From NCBI RefSeq assembly GCF_039522605.1, contig NZ_BAAADS010000025.1, positions 310,001-374,000 of the forward strand: a stretch of DNA of 64,000 bases, given 5' to 3'. The notes under the pieces are model-generated. The model saw only the letters and a program-made list of their open reading frames with translations. It searched no databases and was not told where the DNA came from. Below are positions 26,869 through 36,363 of this stretch, piece by piece. Position 1 is the stretch's first letter; each line of letters begins with the position of its first letter. The position numbers were made by a program, and so were the translations under genes. The stretch comes from Lentibacillus siamensis. GTDB taxonomy: Bacteria > Bacillota > Bacilli > Bacillales > Amphibacillaceae.

Positions 26869-28695
26869 CATAGCGTCAAGCATTTGAAATTGTGATTTTA
26901 CCAGTTCAAAGTATTCGCCTCGTTGTTCCATTAATTCATCGTGACTGCCATTTTCCAGAATTTCACCGTTTTCCAGCACGAAAATATTATCTGACTCTCT
27001 AATCGTTGATAATCGGTGTGCAATAATAATGGCAGTTCTTCCATCGAGCAACCGGCGAAGTGCTGCCTGAATTTTCATTTCCGTTTCTGTATCAATGCTT
27101 GCGGTTGCCTCGTCAAGAATCAGAATCTTCGGATCGGCAAGCAATGCTCTGGCAAACGACAGCAGCTGCCGCTCCCCTGCTGACAATATATTTCCCCGTT
27201 CTTCCACTTCCGTTTCATATCCGTTTGCAAGCCGGCCAATAAATTCATCGGCGCCAACAACTTTTGCAGCTTCGATTACCTCGTTATCAGATGCATCAGG
27301 ACGGCCAAACCGAATGTTTTCCATAATAGTTCCTGAAAAAATGAATGTGTCCTGCAACACAACACTGATTTGCTGCCGCAGGTGATCAAGTTTCACATCG
27401 CGTAAATCCTTCCCATCAATCCGGACGTGGCCTTTTGTAGGATCATAAAACCTGCTGATCAAATTGGCAATGGTTGATTTACCGCTTCCAGTATGACCAA
27501 CTAGTGCAATCGTCTGACCTGCATTAATATCCAAAGATATCTCATGCAGTGCAATTCGATTGTCATCATAGGAAAATTGAACCTTGTCGAATTCAATTTG
27601 GCCTTTCATGTCAGGAAGCGGGATACTGTCTTCTTTTTCTTTTACATTCGGCTTCTCATCCAGGAATTCAAAAATCCGTTCTGATGCCGCCATCGCCATT
27701 AACAGCTGATTATACATTTGCCCAAGCCGGGAAATCGGCTCCCAGAACATTCCAAGATAAAAAGCAAATGTTACAAAGGTCCCAATATCAATGTTGCCAT
27801 TTAAAATCAGGAATGAACCAAAAGAAATAAGTATAATCGTGCCAATGGCATTACTCATTTCCACGAACGGGCGAAACATGGCACTTTTTTTCGTTGCAAT
27901 ACGCAGACTTTCGAACGTATCAAAATTAAGCCCTTCAAAATACTCGGCATTTTCTTTTTCCTGTGAGAAAGACTGCGTAATACGAATGCCTTGAATACTC
28001 TCGTTCAAATGTGAATTCAACCGTGACTGCTGAATTCGCACATCCTGCCAGGAACGGCGAATATTCCGGCGTAATTTTGTTGAAATATAAAACATGATTG
28101 GCAAGATCACAAGCACGGCAACAGCAAGTTGCGGACTGTATACAAACAGAATGACAATCATGGCAGAAAGTGTGACTACATCCATCAAGAGATTGATAAT
28201 TCCATTCGTAAACAATTCCTGCAATGAGTTGATATCATTTAGAATCCGGACCAGAATTGATCCTGCCGACCGCTTGTCAAAAAATCGATGGGACAAGTGC
28301 TGTACATGTGAGAATAAAGACTGCCGCAGATCATAAATTACGTTCTGTCCCAAAATATTCACCCATTTTATCCGGAAAAAATTGCCGATGTAATTGAGCA
28401 GATACAATACCCCAACAATAATAATAAGGGTAATAAGCAATTCGGAATCCTCATTGGCAATTGCCTGATCAATAGCCACTTTACCGATTAATATTGGTAC
28501 AACCAACCGGACTGCCGTTGACACGAGCATTGCAATAACTGCGCCGGGCAAATAGGTTTTGGAATATGGTTTTAAATATCCGAGCAGCCTCCACATTTGC
28601 TGCCAGTTAAATGGCTTTTCCACCGCCTGATCAACTGTATAATAAAACCTCTTTAAATGACGGTTTTCTTTTAAAGTATCAATTCGTTTAGGCAT
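26866..28695 (-). CDS. ABC exporter half-transporter, catalytic-site subunit (YfiC-like)
   Basis: 609 residues: six-helix membrane domain (about 40-330) fused to an ATPase domain. Walker A GHTGSGKST and Walker B LILDEATASID with the catalytic Glu are normal, but the signature is LSAGERQ instead of LSGGQ. The partner encoded just upstream has the opposite pattern, so the heterodimer would have one working and one degenerate ATP site, as in BmrCD or YfiBC. Likely drug or lipid export. GGGAGGGACATAAGT precedes the ATG, 18 bp after the partner gene. Confidence 0.88.
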   Translation of the reverse strand: MPKRIDTLKENRHLKRFYYTVDQAVEKPFNWQQMWRLLGYLKPYSKTYLPGAVIAMLVSTAVRLVVPILIGKVAIDQAIANEDSELLITLIIIVGVLYLLNYIGNFFRIKWVNILGQNVIYDLRQSLFSHVQHLSHRFFDKRSAGSILVRILNDINSLQELFTNGIINLLMDVVTLSAMIVILFVYSPQLAVAVLVILPIMFYISTKLRRNIRRSWQDVRIQQSRLNSHLNESIQGIRITQSFSQEKENAEYFEGLNFDTFESLRIATKKSAMFRPFVEMSNAIGTIILISFGSFLILNGNIDIGTFVTFAFYLGMFWEPISRLGQMYNQLLMAMAASERIFEFLDEKPNVKEKEDSIPLPDMKGQIEFDKVQFSYDDNRIALHEISLDINAGQTIALVGHTGSGKSTIANLISRFYDPTKGHVRIDGKDLRDVKLDHLRQQISVVLQDTFIFSGTIMENIRFGRPDASDNEVIEAAKVVGADEFIGRLANGYETEVEERGNILSAGERQLLSFARALLADPKILILDEATASIDTETEMKIQAALRRLLDGRTAIIIAHRLSTIRESDNIFVLENGEILENGSHDELMEQRGEYFELVKSQFQMLDAM

Positions 28696-28713
28696 ACTTA
28701 TGTCCCTCCCTTT

Positions 28714-30462
28714 CTAATTAGCGGATTCCATTATGGCTTCACGGTCCTGGTACTGTATGTCATAAATACGTTGATACGCACCATTGTTGGTCAATAATTG
28801 ATCATGAGTACCCCTTTCGGCGATTTCACCATCCTCCAATACCAGAATCTCATCCGCGTGTTTCAGCGAGGAGATACGATGGGCAATGATGAATGTCGTG
28901 CGTCCTTTCATAACTTCCTTAAGTGCCTGCTGAATTTTAAATTCAGTTTCCATATCAACCGCCGACGTAGCATCATCCAATACCAAAATACTTGGATTGA
29001 TGGCTATTGCCCGTGCAATCGAAATCCTTTGCTTCTGACCGCCGGATAGTCCCATTCCCCGTTCACCCAGCATCGTATCGTAACCGTCAGGCATTTCCAT
29101 TATAAAATCATGTGCCTGGGCACGCTTGGCAGCATCAATAATTTGTTCGTCCGGGATTGTCGGATCTCCATAAGCAATATTGTCACGGATTGATGTTGAA
29201 AACAGAAAAGGCTCCTGCAGGACGAATCCGATATGACGGCGCAACGTTTTCAGTCCATAGTCACTAACATCGCGGTCATCAATCAGCACCTTACCGTTTT
29301 CAGGCTCATAAAAGCGGGTTATTAATTGAGTCATACTTGTTTTTCCGGAACCTGTAGAACCGATCAGGCCGATTATTTTGCCTGGTGGTGCATCAAAACT
29401 GACATGCTTAAGTGCAGCATCATCGTCTTTTATATAGGTCAATGTCACATCATCAAACGTCACATGACCTTGAATTGGAACATCGACAGTGCTTTCTTTT
29501 TCTGCAATATCCTCTTTTTCCTCCAGCACTTCCAGTAACCGTTCACCTGAAGCCTTGGCCTGAGAAAATTGGTTGATTACAAATCCCAAATTCATCAACG
29601 GTCCGAGAATATACCAGACCAAACTGAAGAAAGCTATCAATTCCCCAACCATGAGCTGATTACTGATCACAAGATAACCACCATATGCCAACAAAACTAC
29701 AGCACAAACATTTCCGATAAATTCCATCAACGGCATATATTTCGCCCATATTTCAGAAGTAAACAAATATTTTCGCCGGTAATCATCATTACTGCTGGAA
29801 AACCTGCCAATTTCAAAATCTTCCCGTGACAAAGACTTGACTGTATTCATGCCGCTAATATTCTCCTGTACACGCGTATTCAGCATACCAAGTGATTTCC
29901 GGATGCCCTGGAAAGCCGGATGAACCAATTTATCAAACCGAAAAACGACAATTGCCAAAAAGGGCATGGCTGCCATTGTTACAAGTGCAAGCGGTACCGA
30001 ATAAAAAAACATAACTGCCAGACTAAATAAAATCAGCAACGTTATCCGGGTGAGTTCGGAAAAACCAAACGAAAGAAAGAACCGGAATCCTCTTACATCC
30101 TCCACCAAACGCGACATCAAGTCTCCCGTTTTTGCGTTATCATAATATTTGAATGACAGCACCTGCAGCTTTTCATATAATGCTCCCCTGATCATGTACA
30201 CGAATTTAATTCCGAATAATTCACCTAAGTATTGGTGGAAATAGGTGGAAAACCCTTTGATAAGCATAATCACAAAAAAGATGATGGAAATATACGGTAT
30301 CAGTTCATATCTGTTTTCCTTCACAACTTTATCTATCGTCTGCTGCAGAACAATTGGATAAACAACAGTAGCGGCCGTTACGAACACCAAAAAGAACAAT
30401 GATCCGAAAAATAGTTTCCGATTCGGCCAAAAATACTGTTTCAATTTTTGAAACGTATTCAA
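28714..30462 (-). CDS. ABC exporter half-transporter, degenerate-site subunit (YfiB-like)
   Basis: 582 residues with six membrane helices then an ATPase domain. Walker A is GSTGSGKTS and the signature LSGGQKQR is canonical, but Walker B reads LVLDDATSAVD: Asp replaces the catalytic Glu. This complements the downstream subunit, which keeps the Glu but has a changed signature. The start is a TTG with GGGGGAGG upstream. First gene of a two-gene operon. Sequence and length fit YfiB of B. subtilis; the substrate is unknown. Confidence 0.88.
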   Translation of the reverse strand: MNTFQKLKQYFWPNRKLFFGSLFFLVFVTAATVVYPIVLQQTIDKVVKENRYELIPYISIIFFVIMLIKGFSTYFHQYLGELFGIKFVYMIRGALYEKLQVLSFKYYDNAKTGDLMSRLVEDVRGFRFFLSFGFSELTRITLLILFSLAVMFFYSVPLALVTMAAMPFLAIVVFRFDKLVHPAFQGIRKSLGMLNTRVQENISGMNTVKSLSREDFEIGRFSSSNDDYRRKYLFTSEIWAKYMPLMEFIGNVCAVVLLAYGGYLVISNQLMVGELIAFFSLVWYILGPLMNLGFVINQFSQAKASGERLLEVLEEKEDIAEKESTVDVPIQGHVTFDDVTLTYIKDDDAALKHVSFDAPPGKIIGLIGSTGSGKTSMTQLITRFYEPENGKVLIDDRDVSDYGLKTLRRHIGFVLQEPFLFSTSIRDNIAYGDPTIPDEQIIDAAKRAQAHDFIMEMPDGYDTMLGERGMGLSGGQKQRISIARAIAINPSILVLDDATSAVDMETEFKIQQALKEVMKGRTTFIIAHRISSLKHADEILVLEDGEIAERGTHDQLLTNNGAYQRIYDIQYQDREAIMESAN

Positions 30463-30649
30463 CGCATTTCCTCCCCCTTCTTTTTTACGTACTATCTAAT
30501 ATAACGGGTTCCGAAATAAATTTCACTACTTTTGCTCAATTTTTTAAAAGTTTCCAATAGGACAACAACCTTTTCATTCGGGAAGTACTGAAATGAGTGC
30601 ATTTGTCTTTTAAAAATCAAACTTTTTACCTACCGGAGTCAGAACAAAG

Positions 30650-30795
30650 GCGTAAGCGCCCGTTTAGCAACGTACAAACTGGAGCACTCCGCAATGAGAT
30701 AAAGGAAACACGGTGAGCTGAAAGCGAACCGATGTTGACTTATCGTAGTGAGGAAGTGTGAAGTTTGCTAGTTGCTGGGCGCTGGAGCCGGACGT
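30650..30795 (+). repeat. Large palindromic intergenic element
   Basis: Arms at 30656-30680 and 30762-30782 pair in blocks: GCGCCC / GGGCGC, AGCAAC / GTTGCT and CAAACT / AGTTTG. An inner pairing is CTCCGCAATGAGATAA with TTATCGTAGTGAGGAAG. The G+C-rich ends stand out from the A/T-rich flanks. It resembles widespread Bacillaceae palindromic repeats that begin and end with GCGCC/GGCGC, from memory rather than a search. No coding potential is seen in 30463-30899. Confidence 0.75.
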
Positions 30796-30854
30796 GGCTT
30801 TTCATTAATATAAAAATTATCCACAAGCATTAAATTTTATAGTTTCCTATGCAA

Positions 30855-30884
30855 TAAAAAAAGCCTGCTGCAACAGCAGGTAAA
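30855..30884 (-). terminator. Terminator of the thioredoxin-like gene
   Basis: CCTGCTG / CAGCAGG stem then CTTTTTTT on the minus strand. Confidence 0.85.
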
Positions 30885-30899
30885 TAATATATATAAAAT

Positions 30900-31352
30900 T
30901 TATTTGTTGGTATACCCCAACAGCCGATTGACCCGTTTATGAAGCAATCGCATACCTCCATCTCCAGAATGATAATGCCTTAGCCTCCCTTCCGTATCAA
31001 ATACAAAATAGGCCGGAACAATTTTGATATGAAAAGCATCCGTCAATGTTTGATCGTTATCAACGAAAATCGGCTGTTTTATGCCATGTTTACTTGCAGT
31101 TGTTCGTATCAGGTTAATATCCAAATCCTCATCCATCCTGGGCATGTGAACAGAAATGACGTTCAGTTGATTATTATATTCCTCACGAAACCGATTAATT
31201 TTTGGCATTACCTTTTTACATGTACCACAACTGACCGACCAAAAATGAATGAAGGAAGGTTTTTTACCAATCAGGTCACGCTTTCTGATTGGATTACTGT
31301 TCAACCATTTTGTCGCACCGGTAAGTTCAGGCATTTCTTCTCTTAGTCTCAT
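30900..31352 (-). CDS. TlpA/ResA-like thioredoxin-fold protein, cytoplasmic
   Basis: 150 residues with a thioredoxin fold of the AhpC/TSA-Redoxin type: FIHFWSVSCGTCKKVMP with the redox pair Cys42/Cys45, and the cis-proline segment IKIVPAYFVFD. Unlike ResA and StoA it has no signal peptide or membrane anchor, so it should act in the cytoplasm as a reductant or redox relay. GGAGGCGGCG precedes the ATG. It stands alone between a repeat element and the divergent mscS gene; its partner is not evident. Confidence 0.8.
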   Translation of the reverse strand: MRLREEMPELTGATKWLNSNPIRKRDLIGKKPSFIHFWSVSCGTCKKVMPKINRFREEYNNQLNVISVHMPRMDEDLDINLIRTTASKHGIKQPIFVDNDQTLTDAFHIKIVPAYFVFDTEGRLRHYHSGDGGMRLLHKRVNRLLGYTNK

Positions 31353-31537
31353 ATTTCGCCGCCTCCTAAACGAATTAGCAAGTATTCTTTGTTGTTAATC
31401 CAATATTGTATATGATGAATTCATTGCAATGTTTCCTCACGCGAATTCCAAATTTTACACACCTTTCACCGAATGGAAAATCGACAGTTGATTCAAAAAT
31501 TGAAATTAAGGTTTATTTTGTTATATATTGTGGAAAA

Positions 31538-31566
31538 TTGAAATCGTTCGGCATCTTGTATATGAT
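31538..31566 (+). promoter_or_regulatory. Sigma-A promoter for mscS
   Basis: TTGAAA, 17-bp spacer, TATGAT, 31 bp before the mscS ATG. Close to consensus. Confidence 0.7.
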
Positions 31567-31597
31567 AGGATGAGTTGAAAAGAAAGGAGACTTACAT

Positions 31598-32434
31598 ATG
31601 GATGTATTTGGAATCACCATCGATCTGAAAGAATTTCTAAGTGCTATTTTACCTGTACTTGGGAAAATTCTTCTTCTGATCGTAGCCTATTTAATCATTG
31701 TACCGATAGGCAAAAAAGTTATTGAAAAATCATTGCAGAACGCTGCAAAGGGGCAGAAATCATCTCCAGGCAGGATGAAGACGCTGGAAAAACTGCTCAC
31801 CAACGTTTTTTCCTACGTAATGATTTTCGTCCTTATCTTAATGTTGTTCTCAGCACTTGGGATTAAAATTGGTCCATTGCTTGCAGGTGCAGGTGTTGTA
31901 GGGTTGGCCATTGCCTTTGGAGCACAGGGACTTGTGAGTGATATTGTAACAGGATTCTTCGTCATTCTGGAACGCCAGCTTGAAATTGATGACTATGTTA
32001 CAACAGCCAGTTATGACGGGATTGTGGAAGAAATTGGACTGCGAACGACAAAAATCCGCAGCTTTGATGGAACATTAAATTATGTTCCAAACCGTTACAT
32101 TGAAGGTGTTGCAAACCATTCACGCGGAAATATGCGGGCACTGGTCGATATCGGGATCAGCCACTATGACAATATGGATGATGCAATAGCGATTCTGAAA
32201 TATGTTTGTGAAGAATTTCAGGATGATGAGCGGTTTAAGGAAGGTCCGGATGCAGTTGGTGTTCAAAGCATTGATACGGCTCAAATCACCTTGCGTGTCA
32301 TTGGACAAACTGAAAACGGGCTTCAGTGGGCATGTGAGCGTGACATGCGGAAGCGCATTAAGGAAGAGTTCAATAAAAAAGGCATCGATATGCCACTATC
32401 CCAGCACGTTGTCGTACAAAAAGAAGCACAATAA
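31598..32434 (+). CDS. ykuT: Small-conductance mechanosensitive channel (YkuT-like)
   Basis: Osmotic safety valve of the MscS family. 278 residues: three membrane helices in the first 120 residues, with the pore helix GPLLAGAGVVGLAIAFGAQGLVSDIVTGFFVILE, then the beta domain (DDYVTTASYDGIVEEIGLRTTKIRSFDG) and a C-terminal alpha/beta domain. AAAGAAAGGAG precedes the ATG. It is next to ykuS and the dap genes, as ykuT is in B. subtilis. It suits an organism that also carries an osmolyte importer. Confidence 0.9.
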   Translation: MDVFGITIDLKEFLSAILPVLGKILLLIVAYLIIVPIGKKVIEKSLQNAAKGQKSSPGRMKTLEKLLTNVFSYVMIFVLILMLFSALGIKIGPLLAGAGVVGLAIAFGAQGLVSDIVTGFFVILERQLEIDDYVTTASYDGIVEEIGLRTTKIRSFDGTLNYVPNRYIEGVANHSRGNMRALVDIGISHYDNMDDAIAILKYVCEEFQDDERFKEGPDAVGVQSIDTAQITLRVIGQTENGLQWACERDMRKRIKEEFNKKGIDMPLSQHVVVQKEAQ

Positions 32435-32465
32435 GATTTGTCTTATGATATGTACATTAACAATC

Positions 32466-32501
32466 AAAAAAAGAATCCCCGGCTTTGGGGATTCTTTTTT
32501 T
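32466..32501. terminator. Bidirectional terminator, mscS/ykuS
   Basis: AAGAATCCCC / GGGGATTCTT with A and T tracts on both sides. Confidence 0.9.
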
Positions 32502-32751
32502 ACTGTTCATGATGCAATTTATCATTGACCATTTGGCAGATTGATTCGGTACTCAGTCCTTCCGCATTAATTACTGCCCCGGCAATACTTGCGTCGGACA
32601 TTCCCATCACGTTTTTATCCAAACCTGTAATAACACAGCAGTCACAATATTCGGTGTCATCCTCCGAGTGCAGATCCACTACATCATGACCCATTTCCAT
32701 CAAGGCTTCCTTTACATCTGTTAAGCTTTCTTCAACACCAATTCGTGCCAC
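32500..32751 (-). CDS. ykuS: YkuS, UPF0180 family
   Basis: 83 residues, the family length, starting at a GTG (ARIGVEESLTDVKEALMEMGHDVV). Carries the conserved YCDCCVITGLDKNVMG cysteine motif. A longer in-frame start at 32808 is rejected because GAAGGAGGT sits six bases before the GTG. Function unknown. It follows dapL in the same direction with a 75-bp gap, as in B. subtilis. Confidence 0.9.
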   Translation of the reverse strand: MARIGVEESLTDVKEALMEMGHDVVDLHSEDDTEYCDCCVITGLDKNVMGMSDASIAGAVINAEGLSTESICQMVNDKLHHEQ

Positions 32752-32826
32752 CTGAATACCTCCTTCTGATTCGAAAAGATTCCAGAATAGTTTTTCCAGA
32801 AACCACAAAGGTATACAGTCAGGAAT

Positions 32827-33942
32827 TTATCGACGAGCGATAGAATGTATCGTTGAAGTAACAGCTTGAACACCGTAAATTAGCGCGCGTTCATCGGGCT
32901 GAAGCTGTGAACTGTGCAATCCATTTGGTGAATCAACACCAAGCCAGAACATGAAACCGGGAATTTCTTTCAGCATATAGCCAAAATCTTCACCCGTCAT
33001 GGCTGGACCGGCCTCCTGATAATGCAAATCTGTTTCATTGATTACCTTCCGAAAAAGATCCGTATAATCTTTCCCATTATAAACCTGATAATAGTTCGAA
33101 CCATAATCAATGTCAATTTTACATTCATGTGAAATTTCAAAACCTTTAGCAAGCCGTTCCAATTTTTCCCGGACGACATCAATTGCTTCCGGCTGCAGCG
33201 TACGGATGGTTCCCTCCAGTCGTGCTGTTTCCGCGATGGCATTCTGAACAAACCCACTTTCCATTTTACCGATAGTCACTACTGCGCTCTCAAGCGGATC
33301 AAGGGCCCTTGACACGATTTGCTGCAGTTCCACGACAAAACTGCTGGCGGCTACGGTCATATCTCTTGTCAGATGCGGATAGGCAGCATGACCACCCTTC
33401 CCTTTAAAATCAAGGAACAGCTCACTCGTATTGGCAAACAGCAGCCCAGCACAGCTGGACACAGTACCAACCGCTAGTTCCGGTGCAATGTGCAGCGCAA
33501 AAATAACATCCGGTTTCCATTCCTGGAAGACTTCCGATTGCATCATGGGAAGTGCACCACCGGGACCTTCCTCGGCAGGCTGAAAAATAAAGATCACATC
33601 ATCATCAACCGGCTGATCCACGATTGATTTCACCGAACCCAACGCAATGGTCATATGAAAATCATGTCCACAGGCATGCATTCGGCCATCATGCACCGAT
33701 GTAAACTCATAGCCTGTTTCTTCAGTAATTGGCAATCCATCCATATCACAGCGAAATCCAATTGTTTTGGAAGGGTTATTTCCCTTCACTTTAACGAGTA
33801 TTCCAGTTTTCCACGTCTTGATTTCCATTCTGTCTGAATCAAGCTCTTGAAGCTTGTTCAATAAATAACGGTGTGTTTTTTCTTCCTGGAATCCCAACTC
33901 GGGAATCTGGTGCAATTCTCTTCTAATTGTTTGTAAATTCAT
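32827..33942 (-). CDS. dapL: N-acetyldiaminopimelate deacetylase
   Basis: M20 peptidase-family metal hydrolase that removes the acetyl group from N-acetyl-LL-diaminopimelate in lysine and peptidoglycan precursor synthesis. 371 residues; metal-site motifs FRCDMDGLPI, MHACGHDFHM and FQPAEEGPGG are intact, and GKGGHAAYPH is in the dimerisation domain. The ATG at 33942 with AGGGAT upstream matches the family start; it overlaps the region just after dapH (13-bp gap). Orthologue of YkuR. DapH and the aminotransferase PatA at 42.2 kb complete the acetylated branch. Confidence 0.92.
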   Translation of the reverse strand: MNLQTIRRELHQIPELGFQEEKTHRYLLNKLQELDSDRMEIKTWKTGILVKVKGNNPSKTIGFRCDMDGLPITEETGYEFTSVHDGRMHACGHDFHMTIALGSVKSIVDQPVDDDVIFIFQPAEEGPGGALPMMQSEVFQEWKPDVIFALHIAPELAVGTVSSCAGLLFANTSELFLDFKGKGGHAAYPHLTRDMTVAASSFVVELQQIVSRALDPLESAVVTIGKMESGFVQNAIAETARLEGTIRTLQPEAIDVVREKLERLAKGFEISHECKIDIDYGSNYYQVYNGKDYTDLFRKVINETDLHYQEAGPAMTGEDFGYMLKEIPGFMFWLGVDSPNGLHSSQLQPDERALIYGVQAVTSTIHSIARR

Positions 33943-33955
33943 ACATATCCCTGCT

Positions 33956-34675
33956 TTAGTTGTCCAATTTGCGTAGTTCCTGTTTAATTTCCGTTTTGGA
34001 TTTTGTACTGTCATCAATTTCTTTCAGTAACTTCGCAGGTGTGCCGGCAACAAGTGTGTTTGGCGCAACATCCTTCGTAACAATTGAACCGGCTGCAACA
34101 ATTGCACCTTTTCCGACTGTTACACCTTCAAGAATTACAGCGTTCGCGCCAATAACAACTTCATCCTCAATTACAACCGGCTGGGCTGAAGGCGGCTCAA
34201 TAACACCGGCAAGCACTGTTCCAGCGCCAATATGGCAATTTTTTCCTACTGTAGCACGGCCGCCAAGCACAACATTCATGTCAATCATAGTCCCCGCACC
34301 AACAACGGAGCCGATATTAATCATGGAACCCATCATTATCACAGCACCATCGCCTATTTCCACCTGGTCACGAATAACCGCACCAGGTTCAATCCGTGCA
34401 TTTATATCCTTTAAATCCAATAACGGTATAGCTGAATTTCTGCGATCATTTTCCAACACATAGTCTGTAATGGAATCTTTATTTTCATTCAATACGGACT
34501 GGATTTCTTTCCATTCACCGAACAAAACACCACTGTTCTGTTCTACAAAAGACTGGACGTTTTCTCCATATTGCAAGGAATTTAAGTCATTGCCTTTAAT
34601 ATAAACCTTCACAGGTGTACTTTTTTCACTGTTTGAAATAAAGCTGATAATTTCATTTGCATCCATCATTTTCAC
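33956..34675 (-). CDS. dapH: Tetrahydrodipicolinate N-acetyltransferase
   Basis: Acetyl-CoA-dependent acetylation of tetrahydrodipicolinate. 239 residues: an N-terminal helical domain (1-90) and a left-handed beta helix of hexapeptide repeats (IEPGAVIRDQVEIGDGAVIMMG..., about 95-210). Almost the same start as YkuQ of B. subtilis (MKMMDANEIISFISNS), so I keep the first ATG; MMDANEI six bases later is possible. It precedes dapL in the operon. Confidence 0.95.
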   Translation of the reverse strand: MKMMDANEIISFISNSEKSTPVKVYIKGNDLNSLQYGENVQSFVEQNSGVLFGEWKEIQSVLNENKDSITDYVLENDRRNSAIPLLDLKDINARIEPGAVIRDQVEIGDGAVIMMGSMINIGSVVGAGTMIDMNVVLGGRATVGKNCHIGAGTVLAGVIEPPSAQPVVIEDEVVIGANAVILEGVTVGKGAIVAAGSIVTKDVAPNTLVAGTPAKLLKEIDDSTKSKTEIKQELRKLDN

Positions 34676-34744
34676 GATTCTGTTCCTCCAATTTTATGTA
34701 TTTATTTTACTTTAGCAGACGAAACAGCCGTACGCAACAAACAC

Positions 34745-36235
34745 CTATTCCTGCTTTTTTTTCGGTAAAAAGAATACAAGGATTAAACTGATAACGGCGA
34801 GTACCAGAAGCCCGGTATATACAGCATGCAATCCAGTCGTAAGCCCTTCCTGCAATACCTTTTGTACATCCTCGGGGAGCGACATATTCTGCCGGGGATC
34901 CAGTAGGTTGTTTGCCGTATCAACGGAAACACGATCATCCAATCCATTTTTCACGATATATCGTTGAATTTGACTGTTCAACAGGCCACCGAGCAATGCG
35001 GCTCCGAGTGCACTGCCGACTGTACGCATAAACATATTCGCAGCAGTTGCTATCCCGCGGGTCTTCCAACCGACAGCATTCTGTATTCCTACAATAAATG
35101 AGGTATTTGTTAACCCCATTCCGACTCCAATAAAAAAAGATCCTGCCGCTGCCCATACCGGACCTTTTTCAGGTGAAAGCATAAAAAATACGACGCCACC
35201 AATTATCAAGGAACCGCAGCCAAGCATCGACGTGAAGCGATACCCGATTACAAGCAGCAGTCTGCCTCCAGCAACCGCTGCCAACGGCCATCCAATCGAC
35301 ATGGTTGTCAATGTGAATCCGGCTACAGTCGGAGAGTATCCCATCACCCCTTGCACAAATGCGGGAAGGTAACTGGAAACCCCAATTAAAATCATACCAG
35401 CTGTTAAAGATGCCAAATTAGCAAAACTGATAATCCGATATTTCCATATTTCAAAAGGCATCATTGGGTCTGCTGCCCGCTGCTCCTGAATAAAAAACAA
35501 TAAAAACCCGCCAGCAGCTGCGCCAATCATACAATACATCAAGGTGGAATTCCAGGAAATACTGACCCCACCTTCCACTAAAATAAACATGAGTGACGTG
35601 ACAGTAACCATAATCCATATCGAGCCGAGGAAATCAATGGATGGTTCCTTTTTGTCAATATTTTCATGCAAAAAGAAAAGAATACCAAGTGTAGCAAGTA
35701 TGCCAAGCGGGATGTTCATCCAAAAGACGTAACGCCAGTTGAGCGCCTCCACAAACAAACCGCCCAACAGTGGTCCGGTAACGGCGGAAATTCCCCAGAC
35801 ACTTGACAAATAACCCTGGATTTTAGCCCGCTCCTCTTTACTGTATATATCACCGATAATCGTCGTTGCAATCGGCATCAGTGCACCAGCACCAACACCC
35901 TGGACAAACCTGCATACAATCAGCATCTCCATCGAAGAACTGAATCCGGATAGCGTCGAGCCGGTTAGAAAAAAGAAAATACCCGTAACAAATACAGGTT
36001 TTCGTCCAAAAATATCCGATAATTTGCCAAAAATAAGAACGGTCGCAGCATTTGTCAGCAAGTAAGCGGAAAATACCCAGCTGTACAAGGAAAAACCGCC
36101 CAGATCAGCTGCGATACTCGGCATCGCTGTAGCAACGATTGTTGCTTCAATTGCAGCCAGAAACATCCCGAGCATAACCGAGACCAACACAAGCGGACGG
36201 TTTGTTTTCTTTGATTCTTTCATTTGTATTCCCAT
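34745..36235 (-). CDS. DHA2-type MFS multidrug exporter (14 helices)
   Basis: 496 residues with about 14 hydrophobic segments, the DHA2 layout. Motif A is GKLSDIFGRKPV, motif C-like SAVTGPLLGGLFVEALNWR, and the first helix carries DxT-type ATIVATAMP. The ATG at 36235 follows GGGGTC; a longer frame to 36310 has no ribosome site. It is close to EmrB/LmrB-type exporters, but the substrate cannot be told from sequence. No regulator gene adjoins it. Confidence 0.85.
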   Translation of the reverse strand: MGIQMKESKKTNRPLVLVSVMLGMFLAAIEATIVATAMPSIAADLGGFSLYSWVFSAYLLTNAATVLIFGKLSDIFGRKPVFVTGIFFFLTGSTLSGFSSSMEMLIVCRFVQGVGAGALMPIATTIIGDIYSKEERAKIQGYLSSVWGISAVTGPLLGGLFVEALNWRYVFWMNIPLGILATLGILFFLHENIDKKEPSIDFLGSIWIMVTVTSLMFILVEGGVSISWNSTLMYCMIGAAAGGFLLFFIQEQRAADPMMPFEIWKYRIISFANLASLTAGMILIGVSSYLPAFVQGVMGYSPTVAGFTLTTMSIGWPLAAVAGGRLLLVIGYRFTSMLGCGSLIIGGVVFFMLSPEKGPVWAAAGSFFIGVGMGLTNTSFIVGIQNAVGWKTRGIATAANMFMRTVGSALGAALLGGLLNSQIQRYIVKNGLDDRVSVDTANNLLDPRQNMSLPEDVQKVLQEGLTTGLHAVYTGLLVLAVISLILVFFLPKKKQE

Positions 36236-36313
36236 AAAAGACCCCTGTTCATAAACATTAATGAATGAATCAGTGCAGCTTATATTGAGATACAATTCAT
36301 CCAGGACCAAAAG

Positions 36314-36358
36314 TCAACTACCCCCAGCGTGCTGACATTACGCCGGGGGTAGTTTTTA
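36314..36358. terminator. Terminator near cbpB
   Basis: AACTACCCCC / GGGGGTAGTT with an inner GCG / CGC. On the minus strand it follows the cbpB stop by 6 bp, but its T-run is better in the plus direction. Confidence 0.7.
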
Positions 36359-36363
36359 ATCAT

